Source: Deltaproteobacteria bacterium (GTDB lineage: Bacteria > Myxococcota_A > Polyangia > Polyangiales > Ga0077539). Taken from it: DNA of 64,000 bases. The stretch spans positions 124,001 to 188,000 of the forward strand of contig CANJUR010000003.1 in assembly GCA_947477565.1 (NCBI GenBank). Direction: 5' to 3'. Below the pieces are notes generated by a model, which saw only the letters and a program-made list of their open reading frames with translations, was not told where the DNA came from and did no database searches. Shown in pieces: positions 16,923-27,881 of the stretch. A program made the position numbers and the translations under genes. Within the stretch, counting starts at the first letter, position 1. The number at the start of each line of letters is the position of its first letter.

Positions 16923-17582
16923 TTAGCGACCGCCGCAGAGCGGACAGTCGCTTCGCCGGGGAAACGGCGAGGCCCGAAACGTCTGCCTCCAGCCGTCGTA
17001 GCGCGCGAGATTACCCGCAATCGTACGGTCACCGCGGAGCAGTCGCAGCGCGTCCGCGGCCATGATCGCCCCGATGATGGAGGTCACCGGGCCGTAGACC
17101 CCGGCGATGGCGCAGTTGGTGGTTTCCTCCTCCGGCAACTCCTCGAAAACACAACGATAACAGGCACCGTCGCCCCACGACACCGGGAGCACCGTTCCGT
17201 GCCAGGCGACGCACGCGCCATGAACCACGGGCACGCCGAGCCGACGCGCCACGTCTGCGGAGAGAAACTTCGTCGGCAGGTTGTCGCTCCCCTCGACGAT
17301 CGCCGACACCCCGCGCAGCAGCGCCTCCGCGCGTTCGGGCACGAGGTGCTCGGCCCGGGTCTCGACGATCGCCCCTGGAGCGATGCGCGCCAACGCATCC
17401 TTCGCAGCGGTCACCTTCGCGCGCCCCACGTCCGACTCGTCGAAGAGCATCTGCCGATGGAGGTTGGAGCGCTCCACGGTGTCCTCGTCGATCAACCGCA
17501 GCGCTACCCCAGATTCGGCGAGCGCTAGCGCGGCCGGGCAGCCGAGGCCTCCGACGCCGATCACCGCGACGATCACGGACAT
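16923..17582 (-). CDS. E1-like sulfur-carrier adenylyltransferase core (MoeB/ThiF family) without N-terminal helix
   Basis: A 219-residue protein that starts directly at the nucleotide fold: GVGGLG at 9-14, D32, NLHRQ at 40-44 and EGSDNLPTK at 97-105. It has two CxxC zinc pairs (C141/C144 and C213/C216) and a conserved CAIAGV with C157. It should adenylate the CysO C-terminal glycine. It lacks the ~30-residue N-terminal helix usual in MoeB/ThiF and has no rhodanese domain, unlike mycobacterial MoeZ. The ATG directly abuts the cysK stop (TAGATG), so no room exists upstream for the missing part. That part is instead encoded at 16276-16581. Confidence 0.88.
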   Translation of the reverse strand: MSVIVAVIGVGGLGCPAALALAESGVALRLIDEDTVERSNLHRQMLFDESDVGRAKVTAAKDALARIAPGAIVETRAEHLVPERAEALLRGVSAIVEGSDNLPTKFLSADVARRLGVPVVHGACVAWHGTVLPVSWGDGACYRCVFEELPEEETTNCAIAGVYGPVTSIIGAIMAADALRLLRGDRTIAGNLARYDGWRQTFRASPFPRRSDCPLCGGR

Positions 17583-18512
<930 letters not shown>

Positions 18513-18561
18513 GGCGACGAGTCTGTTCTGCAGACCACCCTGCCTTGTCAACGGCGCGCGT

Positions 18562-19470
18562 TCAGCCGTCGAAAGCAAACCGCGCCGTCCAGCCGCAGCG
18601 CGCGCCGGTTTCCACCTCAAGCCTGCTGTGCGCGAATGGACACAAATACTCGCGGATTTCGTGTCGATTCTCGTCTCTGTGCTCGCCGAGCAGCACCGCC
18701 CGGGTCAGCCCGGGGGAGTCCACCAGTACGGCGACGCGGCGGAGCGCGAATCGGACATCGTCGAGCCGCGCGCTCACTGCAGCGAGCCAGGTGCCGAGGC
18801 GCGCTTCCTCCGTGACGCGGTCGGTCCAATGTTGTTCGAGCAGCAGCGAAGCGCGGGGGTGTACGGAGCGCGGCGCGACCATTCGAGCACCGATTGCCTC
18901 GGCCGCTGCGGCGTAGCCATCGGCCCGATCGTCCGCCCGTACGACCACGCCACGGTCTCCTGTGCCGTGCGTCTCGAAGTCGTCGCCCAACGCCGTGCCC
19001 GCACGCCCGGCGGGCAGCGTCGCGCGGACGGCGGAGAGCAGTGTGCCATCCGTCGGATCGACCGCCGACGGCACCAGCGCCAGCAGCGGATCGAGCGCAA
19101 ACGTCCGCCCCCGCAAACCCTCGTGGGGGATGGTGAGCGACGGCCCGTGGCAGTGTTCGCGGGCGTGCCAGAGCAGGTCGAGGTCAAGGGTCCGCGCGCC
19201 CCATCGCTCACGGCGTTCTCGACCGAGCGAGCGCTCGATATCAATGCACTGCTCGAGCGCGGAGGCGAGGGTTCCGTCGAGTTCGAGAGCGAAGGCAGTG
19301 TTGAGGTAATCGGGCTGCGGCGGGCCCATCGGCGGGGTCTCCCAGACCGGCGCGACGCGGAGGTCCGACGCTCCAAACCTCGCCGCGACGAGATCGCGGG
19401 CCGCGCGAAGAATCGACCGGCGTCCCCCGAGGTTGGTACCAACGCCGATCACGAGAGTCGATCCGCTCAT
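18562..19470 (-). CDS. folK: HPPK (FolK) fused to a C-terminal archease-like domain
   Basis: A 302-residue protein, roughly twice normal HPPK length. Residues 1-~158 are 6-hydroxymethyl-7,8-dihydropterin pyrophosphokinase: VIGVGTNLGGR at the start and the Mg/ATP motif RWGARTLDLDLLW near 93-105. It makes the substrate for FolP, which is encoded at 26994. Residues ~160-302 resemble archease: THGTGDRGVVVRA, then LGTWLAAV, LGEHRDENRHE and a final WTARFAFDG, in the order of the archease fold. Archease normally activates the RNA ligase RtcB; no rtcB is in the window. The fusion assignment is by eye and needs a profile search. A GTG at 19479 is an alternative start. The gene heads the cysteine operon, 49 bp upstream of cysK. 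Confidence 0.82.
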   Translation of the reverse strand: MSGSTLVIGVGTNLGGRRSILRAARDLVAARFGASDLRVAPVWETPPMGPPQPDYLNTAFALELDGTLASALEQCIDIERSLGRERRERWGARTLDLDLLWHAREHCHGPSLTIPHEGLRGRTFALDPLLALVPSAVDPTDGTLLSAVRATLPAGRAGTALGDDFETHGTGDRGVVVRADDRADGYAAAAEAIGARMVAPRSVHPRASLLLEQHWTDRVTEEARLGTWLAAVSARLDDVRFALRRVAVLVDSPGLTRAVLLGEHRDENRHEIREYLCPFAHSRLEVETGARCGWTARFAFDG

Positions 19471-19508
19471 TGCCAACACTTTACCGGGCGCCGCGGTGCC
19501 CGTGGGTC

Positions 19509-19525
19509 GGCACCGTGATGGTGCC
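19509..19525. promoter_or_regulatory. perfect inverted repeat in divergent folK/epimerase promoter region
   Basis: GGCACC, five bases, then GGTGCC form a perfect 6-bp inverted repeat midway between the divergent folK and epimerase starts. It could be an operator for a dimeric regulator or a small leader hairpin. No run of T follows on either strand, so it is not an obvious terminator. No known consensus was recognised. Confidence 0.3.
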
Positions 19526-19562
19526 TTGACCGATGCGGCAGCAGGGTGTCCGAATGAGAGGC

Positions 19563-20495
19563 ATGAAGAAGGTTTTGGTCACCGGCGGCGCGGGCTTTAT
19601 CGGTCATCACGTCGCGACGGCCTGGAGGAGATGCGGCGCGAGCGTGGTGGTTCTCGATAGCCTGCGGACGGGCAAGAAAGAGAATCTCACACACATCCCC
19701 GCGGACGGGGGGCTGACGTTTATCGAGGGCAGCATCACCGACCTCGCAACCGTGAAGCGCGCGATGGAGGGCTGCTCGGTGGTGCATCACCTCGCCGCGC
19801 AGGTGAGCGTCCCGGAGTCGATGGAGCGCCCGCTCGAGTGCATCGAGATCAACGTCCACGGGACGCTAAACGTGCTCGACGCTGCGAAGGCGGCGGGAGT
19901 GTCTCGGGTGGTCTTCTCAAGCAGCGCGGCGGTGTACGGAGACGACCCACGCAGCCCGAAGACCGAGGACATGACCCCGGCGCCGAAGTCCCCCTATGGA
20001 ATCACCAAGCTCGACGGAGAATATTACCTGAAGATGTATTCTGAGGCGCACGGCGTCCCAACGGTAAGCCTTCGGTATTTCAACGTTTTTGGCCCACGGC
20101 AGGACCCGCGAAGCGTGTACGCGGCGGCGGTCCCGATCTTTATTGAGCGCGCGCTGAAGGGGCTCGACATCACCATCTTCGGTGACGGCGAGCAGACGCG
20201 TGACTTCGTCTACGTCGGCGACGTGGTGGCTGCCAACCTGCTGGCGGCGACGGCTGAACGCGCCGGCCGCGGGGAGGTTTTCAACGTCGCTCAGGGTGGG
20301 CGCATCACCATCAACGAGCTTGCGCACACGATCGTCCGAGTGACCGGTAGCCGTTCGACCATCACCCACGTGCCGGAGCGGGCGGGTGACATTCGGCACA
20401 GCCAGGCTTCGATCGCGCGCATCATCGAGGGCTTGGAATTCGCGCCGAAGACTTCCCTGGAGGAGGGCCTGCGGGACTGCCTCTCGCCGCTGTGA
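19563..20495 (+). CDS. NAD-dependent sugar-nucleotide epimerase (GalE-like extended SDR)
   Basis: From the ATG at 19563 the protein has 310 residues; ATG 19554 and the codon at 19533 are alternatives. The NAD-binding GGAGFIG is near residue 10. The catalytic SSAAVYGD serine and the YGITK tyrosine/lysine pair follow, then the C-terminal substrate motif FGDGEQTRDFVYVGDV. It belongs to the UDP-glucose 4-epimerase-like extended short-chain dehydrogenases, which supply sugars for LPS or exopolysaccharide. The exact substrate cannot be read from sequence. It opens the long plus-strand run and is divergent from folK. Confidence 0.9.
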   Translation: MKKVLVTGGAGFIGHHVATAWRRCGASVVVLDSLRTGKKENLTHIPADGGLTFIEGSITDLATVKRAMEGCSVVHHLAAQVSVPESMERPLECIEINVHGTLNVLDAAKAAGVSRVVFSSSAAVYGDDPRSPKTEDMTPAPKSPYGITKLDGEYYLKMYSEAHGVPTVSLRYFNVFGPRQDPRSVYAAAVPIFIERALKGLDITIFGDGEQTRDFVYVGDVVAANLLAATAERAGRGEVFNVAQGGRITINELAHTIVRVTGSRSTITHVPERAGDIRHSQASIARIIEGLEFAPKTSLEEGLRDCLSPL

Positions 20496-20541
20496 GCGCG
20501 GTCTTGCTCGCGCCGACGCTCGACCTGCGGCACACTTGCGG

Positions 20542-20760
20542 ATGATGTTTGAAGACATTCAGCTACGGCCGACGAGCCGATCGGTGAGTCCGTACCGAAC
20601 CCTCGGTCACGTATCAGGGTCGGGTACGGGTGCCCCATCGGGGTGGGTCGTGTTTTTTATCGATGGATCAGTGGTGCTGGTGATCGCGATCTCGGTTCTG
20701 ACCATCGGGTGGTGGTCGTCGTTCGTAGACGTTGCTGCGCAGCGCTTCCTGGGGTTCTGA
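20542..20760 (+). CDS. small single-pass membrane protein
   Basis: A 72-residue protein starting with two consecutive ATGs at 20542 and 20545. Residues ~40-62 (GWVVFFIDGSVVLVIAISVL) form one hydrophobic helix; the N-terminal ~35 residues are polar. I do not recognise it. Its TGA shares one base with the mnmA ATG (TGATG), which argues that it is translated and coupled to mnmA. A longer in-frame extension to 20386 would overlap the epimerase and is unlikely. Confidence 0.55.
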   Translation: MMFEDIQLRPTSRSVSPYRTLGHVSGSGTGAPSGWVVFFIDGSVVLVIAISVLTIGWWSSFVDVAAQRFLGF

Positions 20761-21821
20761 TGGCGCGGCGTATCGTGGTCGGAATGAGCGGGGGAGTAGA
20801 CTCATCGGCCGCGGCCGCGATGCTCCACCGGGAGGGCTGGGAGGTCATCGGCGTCACGCTGCACCTATGGGACTACGTTCGCGCGGGGCACACCGGCCGT
20901 TGCTGCGCACCGGAAGACCAGCACGACGCCGCGCGGGTTTGCGAGTCGCTGGGCATCGCGCATTACACCTTCGACCGACGCGAACTCTTCCGCGAAAAGG
21001 TGGTCGATCGCTTCGTGGAGGACTACGCCGCAGGTCGAACGCCGAGTCCGTGCGTGCGTTGTAACGAGTCGGTGAAGCTCGGCCCTTTGTGGGAGATCGC
21101 CACGCGGTTGGGGGCAGAGGCCGTCGCAACTGGACATTACGCGCGGGTCGCACCCGACGGCGAAGGCGTCGATCTGCGCGCCGCCGCGGACACAGCGAAG
21201 GACCAATCGTACTTTTTGTGGGCCGCGCCGCTGGAGGCGCTCCGCCGACTACAACTGCCGCTCGGTGAAATGCTGAAGCCGGCGGTACGGGCGCTCGCCG
21301 CGGAGGAGGGACTCGCCAACGCGGACAAGCCCGACTCCGTTGACCTCTGCTTCCTTGAGGGCCAGGCCTACCCCGTCTTCATGGCTCAACGCGGCGGTGC
21401 GAATACACGACCTGGTAACATCGAGACCGTGGACGGCGAGGTTGTGGGCCAACACGACGGCGTGCACGGGTTCACGCCGGGGCAGCGCAAGGGACTCGGG
21501 GCCGGCGGACGGCCACGCTACGTGCTGAAGATCGTGCCCGAGCGGGCGGCCGTGATTGTCGGCGACGACGGCGAGACCCGCGGTGCGGGCGCTACTCTGG
21601 AAGGTTTCCGCTGGCTCTGCGAGGCGCGGCCCGAGCGGGTGCGGGCGCGGATCCGGTACCGCCACACCGGCGTTGAGGCGACCCTCGATCAGGTGAGTGA
21701 AGGGCGTGCGCGACTCTTGTTCGACAGTCCCCAACGGGGCGTCGCACCGGGCCAGGCGGCCGTGTTGTACGTCGGCGATCGGGTCGTTGGTGGCGGGTGG
21801 ATCACCGAGGGTCTGTCATGA
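20760..21821 (+). CDS. mnmA: tRNA-uridine 2-sulfurtransferase MnmA
   Basis: A 353-residue enzyme that thiolates U34 of tRNA-Lys, -Glu and -Gln. The PP-loop SGGVDSS is at about residues 10-16. The catalytic cysteines are C101 (PCVRCNESVK) and C197 (SVDLCFLEG), with ATGHYARV and KDQSYFLW in between, as in MnmA proteins. The C-terminal β-barrel that helps bind tRNA is present. Its length is normal. The start overlaps the stop of the small membrane protein, and its own stop overlaps the next ATG (ATGA). An upstream in-frame extension to 20643 overlaps the previous gene and is rejected. Confidence 0.96.
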   Translation: MARRIVVGMSGGVDSSAAAAMLHREGWEVIGVTLHLWDYVRAGHTGRCCAPEDQHDAARVCESLGIAHYTFDRRELFREKVVDRFVEDYAAGRTPSPCVRCNESVKLGPLWEIATRLGAEAVATGHYARVAPDGEGVDLRAAADTAKDQSYFLWAAPLEALRRLQLPLGEMLKPAVRALAAEEGLANADKPDSVDLCFLEGQAYPVFMAQRGGANTRPGNIETVDGEVVGQHDGVHGFTPGQRKGLGAGGRPRYVLKIVPERAAVIVGDDGETRGAGATLEGFRWLCEARPERVRARIRYRHTGVEATLDQVSEGRARLLFDSPQRGVAPGQAAVLYVGDRVVGGGWITEGLS

Positions 21822-22456
21822 CCATCCGTGCGCGGATGCTTGGTTTGATGATGATGGCGGGCTGCAGCGTGGGCGAGGGGAGCGGCGATGTCCGCGGTCC
21901 ACTCCACCTTGAGGTTTGTAGCGTCTCGACGGAGCTTTTCGACCTTCGGCCGACGTTCTTCGGCGGCGATTTTCATGATGGCACGCTGATCATCCGGGTC
22001 GCTCAGGGCGGAGAAACGGCGGAGTTCAGCGACGAGTTCGTGTGGCGCATCAACAACACGGCGTACGTCGCGGCGCACCTCAACGAGCGCATCCCGGTCG
22101 GGCCCGCCGGAGTGGCGCCGGTGCAGGCTACCTTCCGTCCGAACGAGTCCTGCGGACGAAGCAACATCTCCCGCTACGCTCCCACCGTCGCCCTCGAGGC
22201 GATGAGCGGTTACGTGATTTTCAGTTCGATCTTCCGGGGTGATTCCAATGCCGACGCGACGCTGCGATTGACCGAAGTGACGCAGTTTTCGGTCGCTCTC
22301 CGCGACCCCCGTGTGGTGACCGACAACGACCCATCTCGGGTACCGAGTGGCCCGGCCGCCCGAGAGCCTGCGGCGCTATCCGACAGCGTCGGAGAGTTTG
22401 AAGGGTGGTTCCGTTTCTACTACGTCCGCGGCCGTCCGGCGCAACGCTTCCAATGA
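21818..22456 (+). CDS. predicted lipoprotein of unknown function
   Basis: A 212-residue protein with a short lipoprotein signal, MTIRARMLGLMMMAGC, whose cysteine (C16) would be lipidated. The mature part is β-rich with no recognised domain (FFGGDFHDGTLIIRVAQGG, SGYVIFSSIFRGDS). It overlaps mnmA at its start and the methyltransferase at its stop, both as ATGA, so it sits inside a coupled translation unit of RNA-modification genes. A link to their function is not evident; co-location may only reflect shared transcription. Confidence 0.72.
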   Translation: MTIRARMLGLMMMAGCSVGEGSGDVRGPLHLEVCSVSTELFDLRPTFFGGDFHDGTLIIRVAQGGETAEFSDEFVWRINNTAYVAAHLNERIPVGPAGVAPVQATFRPNESCGRSNISRYAPTVALEAMSGYVIFSSIFRGDSNADATLRLTEVTQFSVALRDPRVVTDNDPSRVPSGPAAREPAALSDSVGEFEGWFRFYYVRGRPAQRFQ

Positions 22457-23697
22457 ACGAACAAACCGTCACCATCGACGCCCTCACGGCTTCCGGCGAA
22501 GGCGTCGCTCGCATCGGCGACACGCTGGTACGCATCGAAAACACGCTGCCGGGCGAACGCTGGCGGGTTCGGCGCGAGGGTTCGACCTGGCTTCCCGTCG
22601 AGAGGGAGGAAGAATCCGAGGCGCGCGTGGCGCCCGGGTGCGAGTACTTCGGGCGCTGTGGTGGATGCACCTGGCAGCACGCCTCGCCCGCCGTGCAACA
22701 GGCCTCCCGTCTCGAACGAATCCGTCGCGCGCTTCCTGCTCCGTTGCGCAGCGTTCCCATCGAGTACTTCCAGAGCGACGTGCCCTATGGCTACCGCACG
22801 CGCGCCCGCCTCCACTGGCTCACCCCGGGGAAGCATACCTTCCTGGGTTTTCTGGCACGCCGCTCGAGCAGCGTGGTCGACCTCGGCGAATGCCCGGTAC
22901 TGGTTCCACCGTTGAACGCAGCGCTGCCAGCTCTCCGCGAGGCAGTGAGCGCATTGGGTGGCCAGGGAGAGGTCTCGCTCGCGCTGGGCGAGGGTGGCCG
23001 ACCGGTGGCCAGTCTGCGCCCCGAGCGCGTGCTCGACGAGCGCGCTTACGCCGTTGGACGAACGCTCATGGCGAAGGGTTTTGCTGGGGTCGCGCTGTGG
23101 ACACGCGGGGCCACGGCGCCTGCCGTGGAGGGAGATCCGAGCCCGGTCCAGGTGGGAGGGGATGGCCTCCCGTTGCGTGCGGGCATCGGCGGGTTTGGAC
23201 AGGCGCACGGTTCACTCAACGCGACGCTCGCTGCGTACGTAGACGGCGAAGCGCAGGCCAACGGCCGGACGGTGATAGAACTCTACGCCGGGGCGGGCAA
23301 TCTCACGGTGCTACTCGCCCGTAGCGCGCAGGCGATCACGGCGGTCGAGTCCGACCGCGACGCTGTCGAGGCATTGCGTCACAACCTCACAGCGCGCGCG
23401 CTCTCGAACGTGAAGGTCCACGCGGAGACCGTCGAGGCACGACTGAAGCCGTGGAAGGCCGATGTCGTCGTGCTCGACCCGCCGCGTTCGGGTGCGCGTG
23501 AGGCCTGCACGCTGATCGCTGTCTCGCCTGTGCGGCGCGTGGTCTACGTCTCTTGTGATCCTGAGAGCCTGGGGCGGGACCTTCAGGCGCTCTCTCCAAG
23601 ATTCACGCTCGTTCGACTGGCCGCGTTTGAGATGTTTCCCCAGACGGCGTTGGTCGAGGTCGTCGCGACCCTCACGCGGAGTGGGGTGGGGCGTTAG
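22453..23697 (+). CDS. rlmD: RlmD/TrmA-family RNA uracil-C5 methyltransferase
   Basis: A 414-residue SAM-dependent enzyme of the class that makes m5U in 23S rRNA or tRNA. It begins with a TRAM-like OB domain (residues ~1-55). A 4Fe-4S cluster site follows (CEYFGRCGGC, with a later Cys in GECPVLV). The SAM-binding motif is VIELYAGAGNLTVLLA. The nucleophilic cysteine is in VYVSCDPESLGRDL, and DPPRSG precedes it. Which uridine it modifies (U1939, U747 or tRNA U54) is not decidable here, so the rlmD symbol is tentative. The ATG overlaps the lipoprotein stop. Confidence 0.88.
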   Translation: MNEQTVTIDALTASGEGVARIGDTLVRIENTLPGERWRVRREGSTWLPVEREEESEARVAPGCEYFGRCGGCTWQHASPAVQQASRLERIRRALPAPLRSVPIEYFQSDVPYGYRTRARLHWLTPGKHTFLGFLARRSSSVVDLGECPVLVPPLNAALPALREAVSALGGQGEVSLALGEGGRPVASLRPERVLDERAYAVGRTLMAKGFAGVALWTRGATAPAVEGDPSPVQVGGDGLPLRAGIGGFGQAHGSLNATLAAYVDGEAQANGRTVIELYAGAGNLTVLLARSAQAITAVESDRDAVEALRHNLTARALSNVKVHAETVEARLKPWKADVVVLDPPRSGAREACTLIAVSPVRRVVYVSCDPESLGRDLQALSPRFTLVRLAAFEMFPQTALVEVVATLTRSGVGR

Positions 23698-23705
23698 CCC
23701 CCAAA

Positions 23706-23906
23706 GTGCGCACGATCGTCGGCCAGGTGTTCGAGGAAGAGCGCGCGAGATACGGGCTTCGACATGCCTGTGAGGACTGTGTTTTCTTCGTAGCTGAGGG
23801 TGGTCACTGCGCAAATGGCTACCCCAACACAATGCACCGCGACGCCGCGTTTGGGAGCGATGGCCCCCGTGACGGAACGTTCTGCAAAGAGTTCGAACTG
23901 CGGTGA
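23706..23906 (+). CDS. small four-cysteine protein, possible metal binder
   Basis: A 66-residue protein with a GTG start 8 bp after the methyltransferase. It has four cysteines in a CxxC (HACEDCVFF), C (GGHCANG), C (GTFCKEFEL) arrangement that suggests a bound zinc or iron-sulfur centre. I do not recognise the family. The last four bases overlap the GTG of the TilS-like gene (GTGA). Its place between two RNA-modification genes suggests a helper role, but only by context. Confidence 0.6.
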   Translation: MRTIVGQVFEEERARYGLRHACEDCVFFVAEGGHCANGYPNTMHRDAAFGSDGPRDGTFCKEFELR

Positions 23907-24913
23907 TTGCTTCGGCTACTGGAGTGGAGCTTGTTCTGCGGCGGGCCGTGGCGTTCGCCTCGCGGCAGAGGCTCTTCGAACCCGGCGACCGTGTACTGGT
24001 CGGCATGGGCTCGGACTCCGCGAGCCTTGGTCTACTCGGGTTTCTCACGCATGCGCGGGCGTCGTTGGGCGTGGCCGAAATCGCTGTAGCAGCGATTGAG
24101 CGAAGGCTCGACGAGGAGTCTGACGACGCCGAACAGGTGGCCGACCTTGGGCGGCTCGCGCGGCAGATGGGCCTGACGTTTCACGCCGTTCGACCGGCGT
24201 TGCAGGGCCGGCGCGTGCGAGTGCTCGAAGAGCTACGAAAGCTGGCCACGGAGCAGGGACACACGCGCATTGCCCTCGCTCCGACACGGGATGACGATGC
24301 CGCGCGGGTACTCTGTGAACTCCTTCGCGGGCGTGGAATGACAGCCATTCGCGGACTTGCTCCGCGGGTCTCGGGCACGGTGGTCCGACCACTGCTGGCA
24401 CTCGAACGATCCGAGGCGGCCTCGTTGGCGTCGCTTCTGGGGTTTGAGTCGCCGATGCTGCCGCCTGAGGCGCCAGACCCCGCACGCGACCGACTCCTCC
24501 CTGCTTTGGAGGCGGCAATTCTTCCGCGGTTACGGGCGCTTATGCCCGGATCTTCAGCCGCTCTCGCAAGGCTCGGCCGAGAGTCGCGTCGCCTCCAGCG
24601 AATGTTCGCGCACGATGCAAAGGCATTGGTGTCGGCAAGCGCTGGAGTGGCCCACCCCGACCACCTCGAACTCGATGCGGCAGTGTTCCTCGGCCCACGA
24701 GGGCCCTGGGTGGCACGTGCCGCGCTACGAGCATTGTGTCCAGCTTCGGACGGCACGCACCTCCGGCACGACGCGCACGCACTCACTCGCGCGGTGCTGC
24801 ACCCGCGTGATCTCGCGAGGGCAGAGGCCCTGGTGCTCCACGGCGCGACGGCGACGATGGATCGGCGCTCGGGGAGAGTGCAACTTCGCCGTCGTGCGGT
24901 CCGCTCCGGGTGA
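23903..24913 (+). CDS. TilS-like N-type PP-loop protein with degenerate active site
   Basis: A 336-residue protein with the layout of tRNA-Ile lysidine synthetase and the usual TilS position just upstream of ftsH. The N-terminal strand [18 protein letters not shown] replaces the required SGGxDS PP-loop (residues 34-39 read GMGSDS). The second motif, normally HHxDDQxET, reads [10 protein letters not shown]. The remaining pattern ([27 protein letters not shown]) still fits TilS. ATP binding and lysidine formation are therefore doubtful. AUA codons do occur nearby, for example in the universal stress gene, so another TilS should exist if this one is dead. The start GTG overlaps the preceding stop. 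A TtcA-type relative is an alternative reading. Confidence 0.72.
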   Translation: MIASATGVELVLRRAVAFASRQRLFEPGDRVLVGMGSDSASLGLLGFLTHARASLGVAEIAVAAIERRLDEESDDAEQVADLGRLARQMGLTFHAVRPALQGRRVRVLEELRKLATEQGHTRIALAPTRDDDAARVLCELLRGRGMTAIRGLAPRVSGTVVRPLLALERSEAASLASLLGFESPMLPPEAPDPARDRLLPALEAAILPRLRALMPGSSAALARLGRESRRLQRMFAHDAKALVSASAGVAHPDHLELDAAVFLGPRGPWVARAALRALCPASDGTHLRHDAHALTRAVLHPRDLARAEALVLHGATATMDRRSGRVQLRRRAVRSG

Positions 24914-25004
24914 CAATTCCCCGGGCGGTCTGGAAAATGCCCTGCGACTGCTGGCGTCGAGGCATTTGCGATGTAGGCTGCGCTCCACACTTAAAGAGGT
25001 GATC

Positions 25005-26948
<1,944 letters not shown>

Positions 26949-26993
26949 GCGCTCTTCCGGTCACTCCACCCGCGCGGTGCTTCTTCTCTTCGT

Positions 26994-27881
26994 ATGCCGC
27001 GCCCCTCCATCCAGTTCCGAACCACCACCTGGGATTGGTCCCGCCCGTACCTCCTTGGCGTGCTGAACGTCACGCCCGACTCCTTCTCGGATGGTGGGCG
27101 GTACGCTCATGTGGACGCGGCCATCGATCGGGCGGCTGTGATGGTCGCGGAGGGGGTCGATGCTATCGACGTCGGAGGAGAGAGCACCCGGCCCGGCGCG
27201 CCCACGATCGACGAAGCGCAAGAGTTGGGACGGGTCATGCCGGTCGTCGAGGCTCTCGCTCGACGGTTTCCGCATCCACTCTCGATTGACACGACGAAGG
27301 CCTCGGTCGCACGGGCGGCGCTCGGCATGGGCGCGAGCATTCTCAATGACGTCGGCACCGGCGAGACGCCGGAAGCCCTCGGCGCAGTCGCCGCGGAGTA
27401 CGGTGCTGTGTATGTGGCCATGCACGCCCGGGGCACTCCGACGACGATGCAGTCACTCGCCAGCTACGACGACGTGGTGCGGGAGGTCTGCGCCGAGCTG
27501 CTCGTGTTCGTCGAGCGCCTGCTGGCCGCCGGGGTTTCACGCGAGCGAGTAGTGATCGATCCGGGCCTCGGGTTCGCGAAGCTAGGGGCGCACTCGCTCG
27601 CGCTTCTTGGAGACCTCGCGACGGTGCATTCGCTCGGATATCCTGTGTGCGTGGGAGCCTCTCGAAAGAGCTTTCTCGTCTCCGAGGAGGCACACCCCGC
27701 GGGGTGGGCTCGAGACGCCGCGGACGTCCATGGGCGTCTCGGCGGGACCGCGGCAGCCGTCGCCATCGCGGTCTCCCAGGGCGCGGAGATCTTGCGTGTC
27801 CATGACGTCGGGGTGATGCACCAGGCAGCGCGCGTCGCCCATTCGCTCGCACTCCGAAGCAGGGCCACGCGTGCACGCTGA
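26994..27881 (+). CDS. folP: dihydropteroate synthase
   Basis: A 295-residue TIM-barrel enzyme that condenses dihydropterin pyrophosphate with p-aminobenzoate. Diagnostic motifs are GVLNVTPDSFSDGG near the N-terminus, DVGGESTRPGA, SIDTTKASVARAAL, VIDPGLGFAK and a final ILRVHDVG. Length is normal. The upstream step (HPPK) is encoded at 18562-19470. It overlaps the diadenylate cyclase start by 11 bp, an arrangement often seen for folP beside cdaA or glmM. Confidence 0.96.
   Translation: MPRPSIQFRTTTWDWSRPYLLGVLNVTPDSFSDGGRYAHVDAAIDRAAVMVAEGVDAIDVGGESTRPGAPTIDEAQELGRVMPVVEALARRFPHPLSIDTTKASVARAALGMGASILNDVGTGETPEALGAVAAEYGAVYVAMHARGTPTTMQSLASYDDVVREVCAELLVFVERLLAAGVSRERVVIDPGLGFAKLGAHSLALLGDLATVHSLGYPVCVGASRKSFLVSEEAHPAGWARDAADVHGRLGGTAAAVAIAVSQGAEILRVHDVGVMHQAARVAHSLALRSRATRAR

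Noticed and set aside
24357-25004. upstream extension of the ftsH frame
   Set aside because: It overlaps the TilS-like gene, is Arg/Ser-rich shadow sequence, and a Shine-Dalgarno directly precedes the GTG at 25005.
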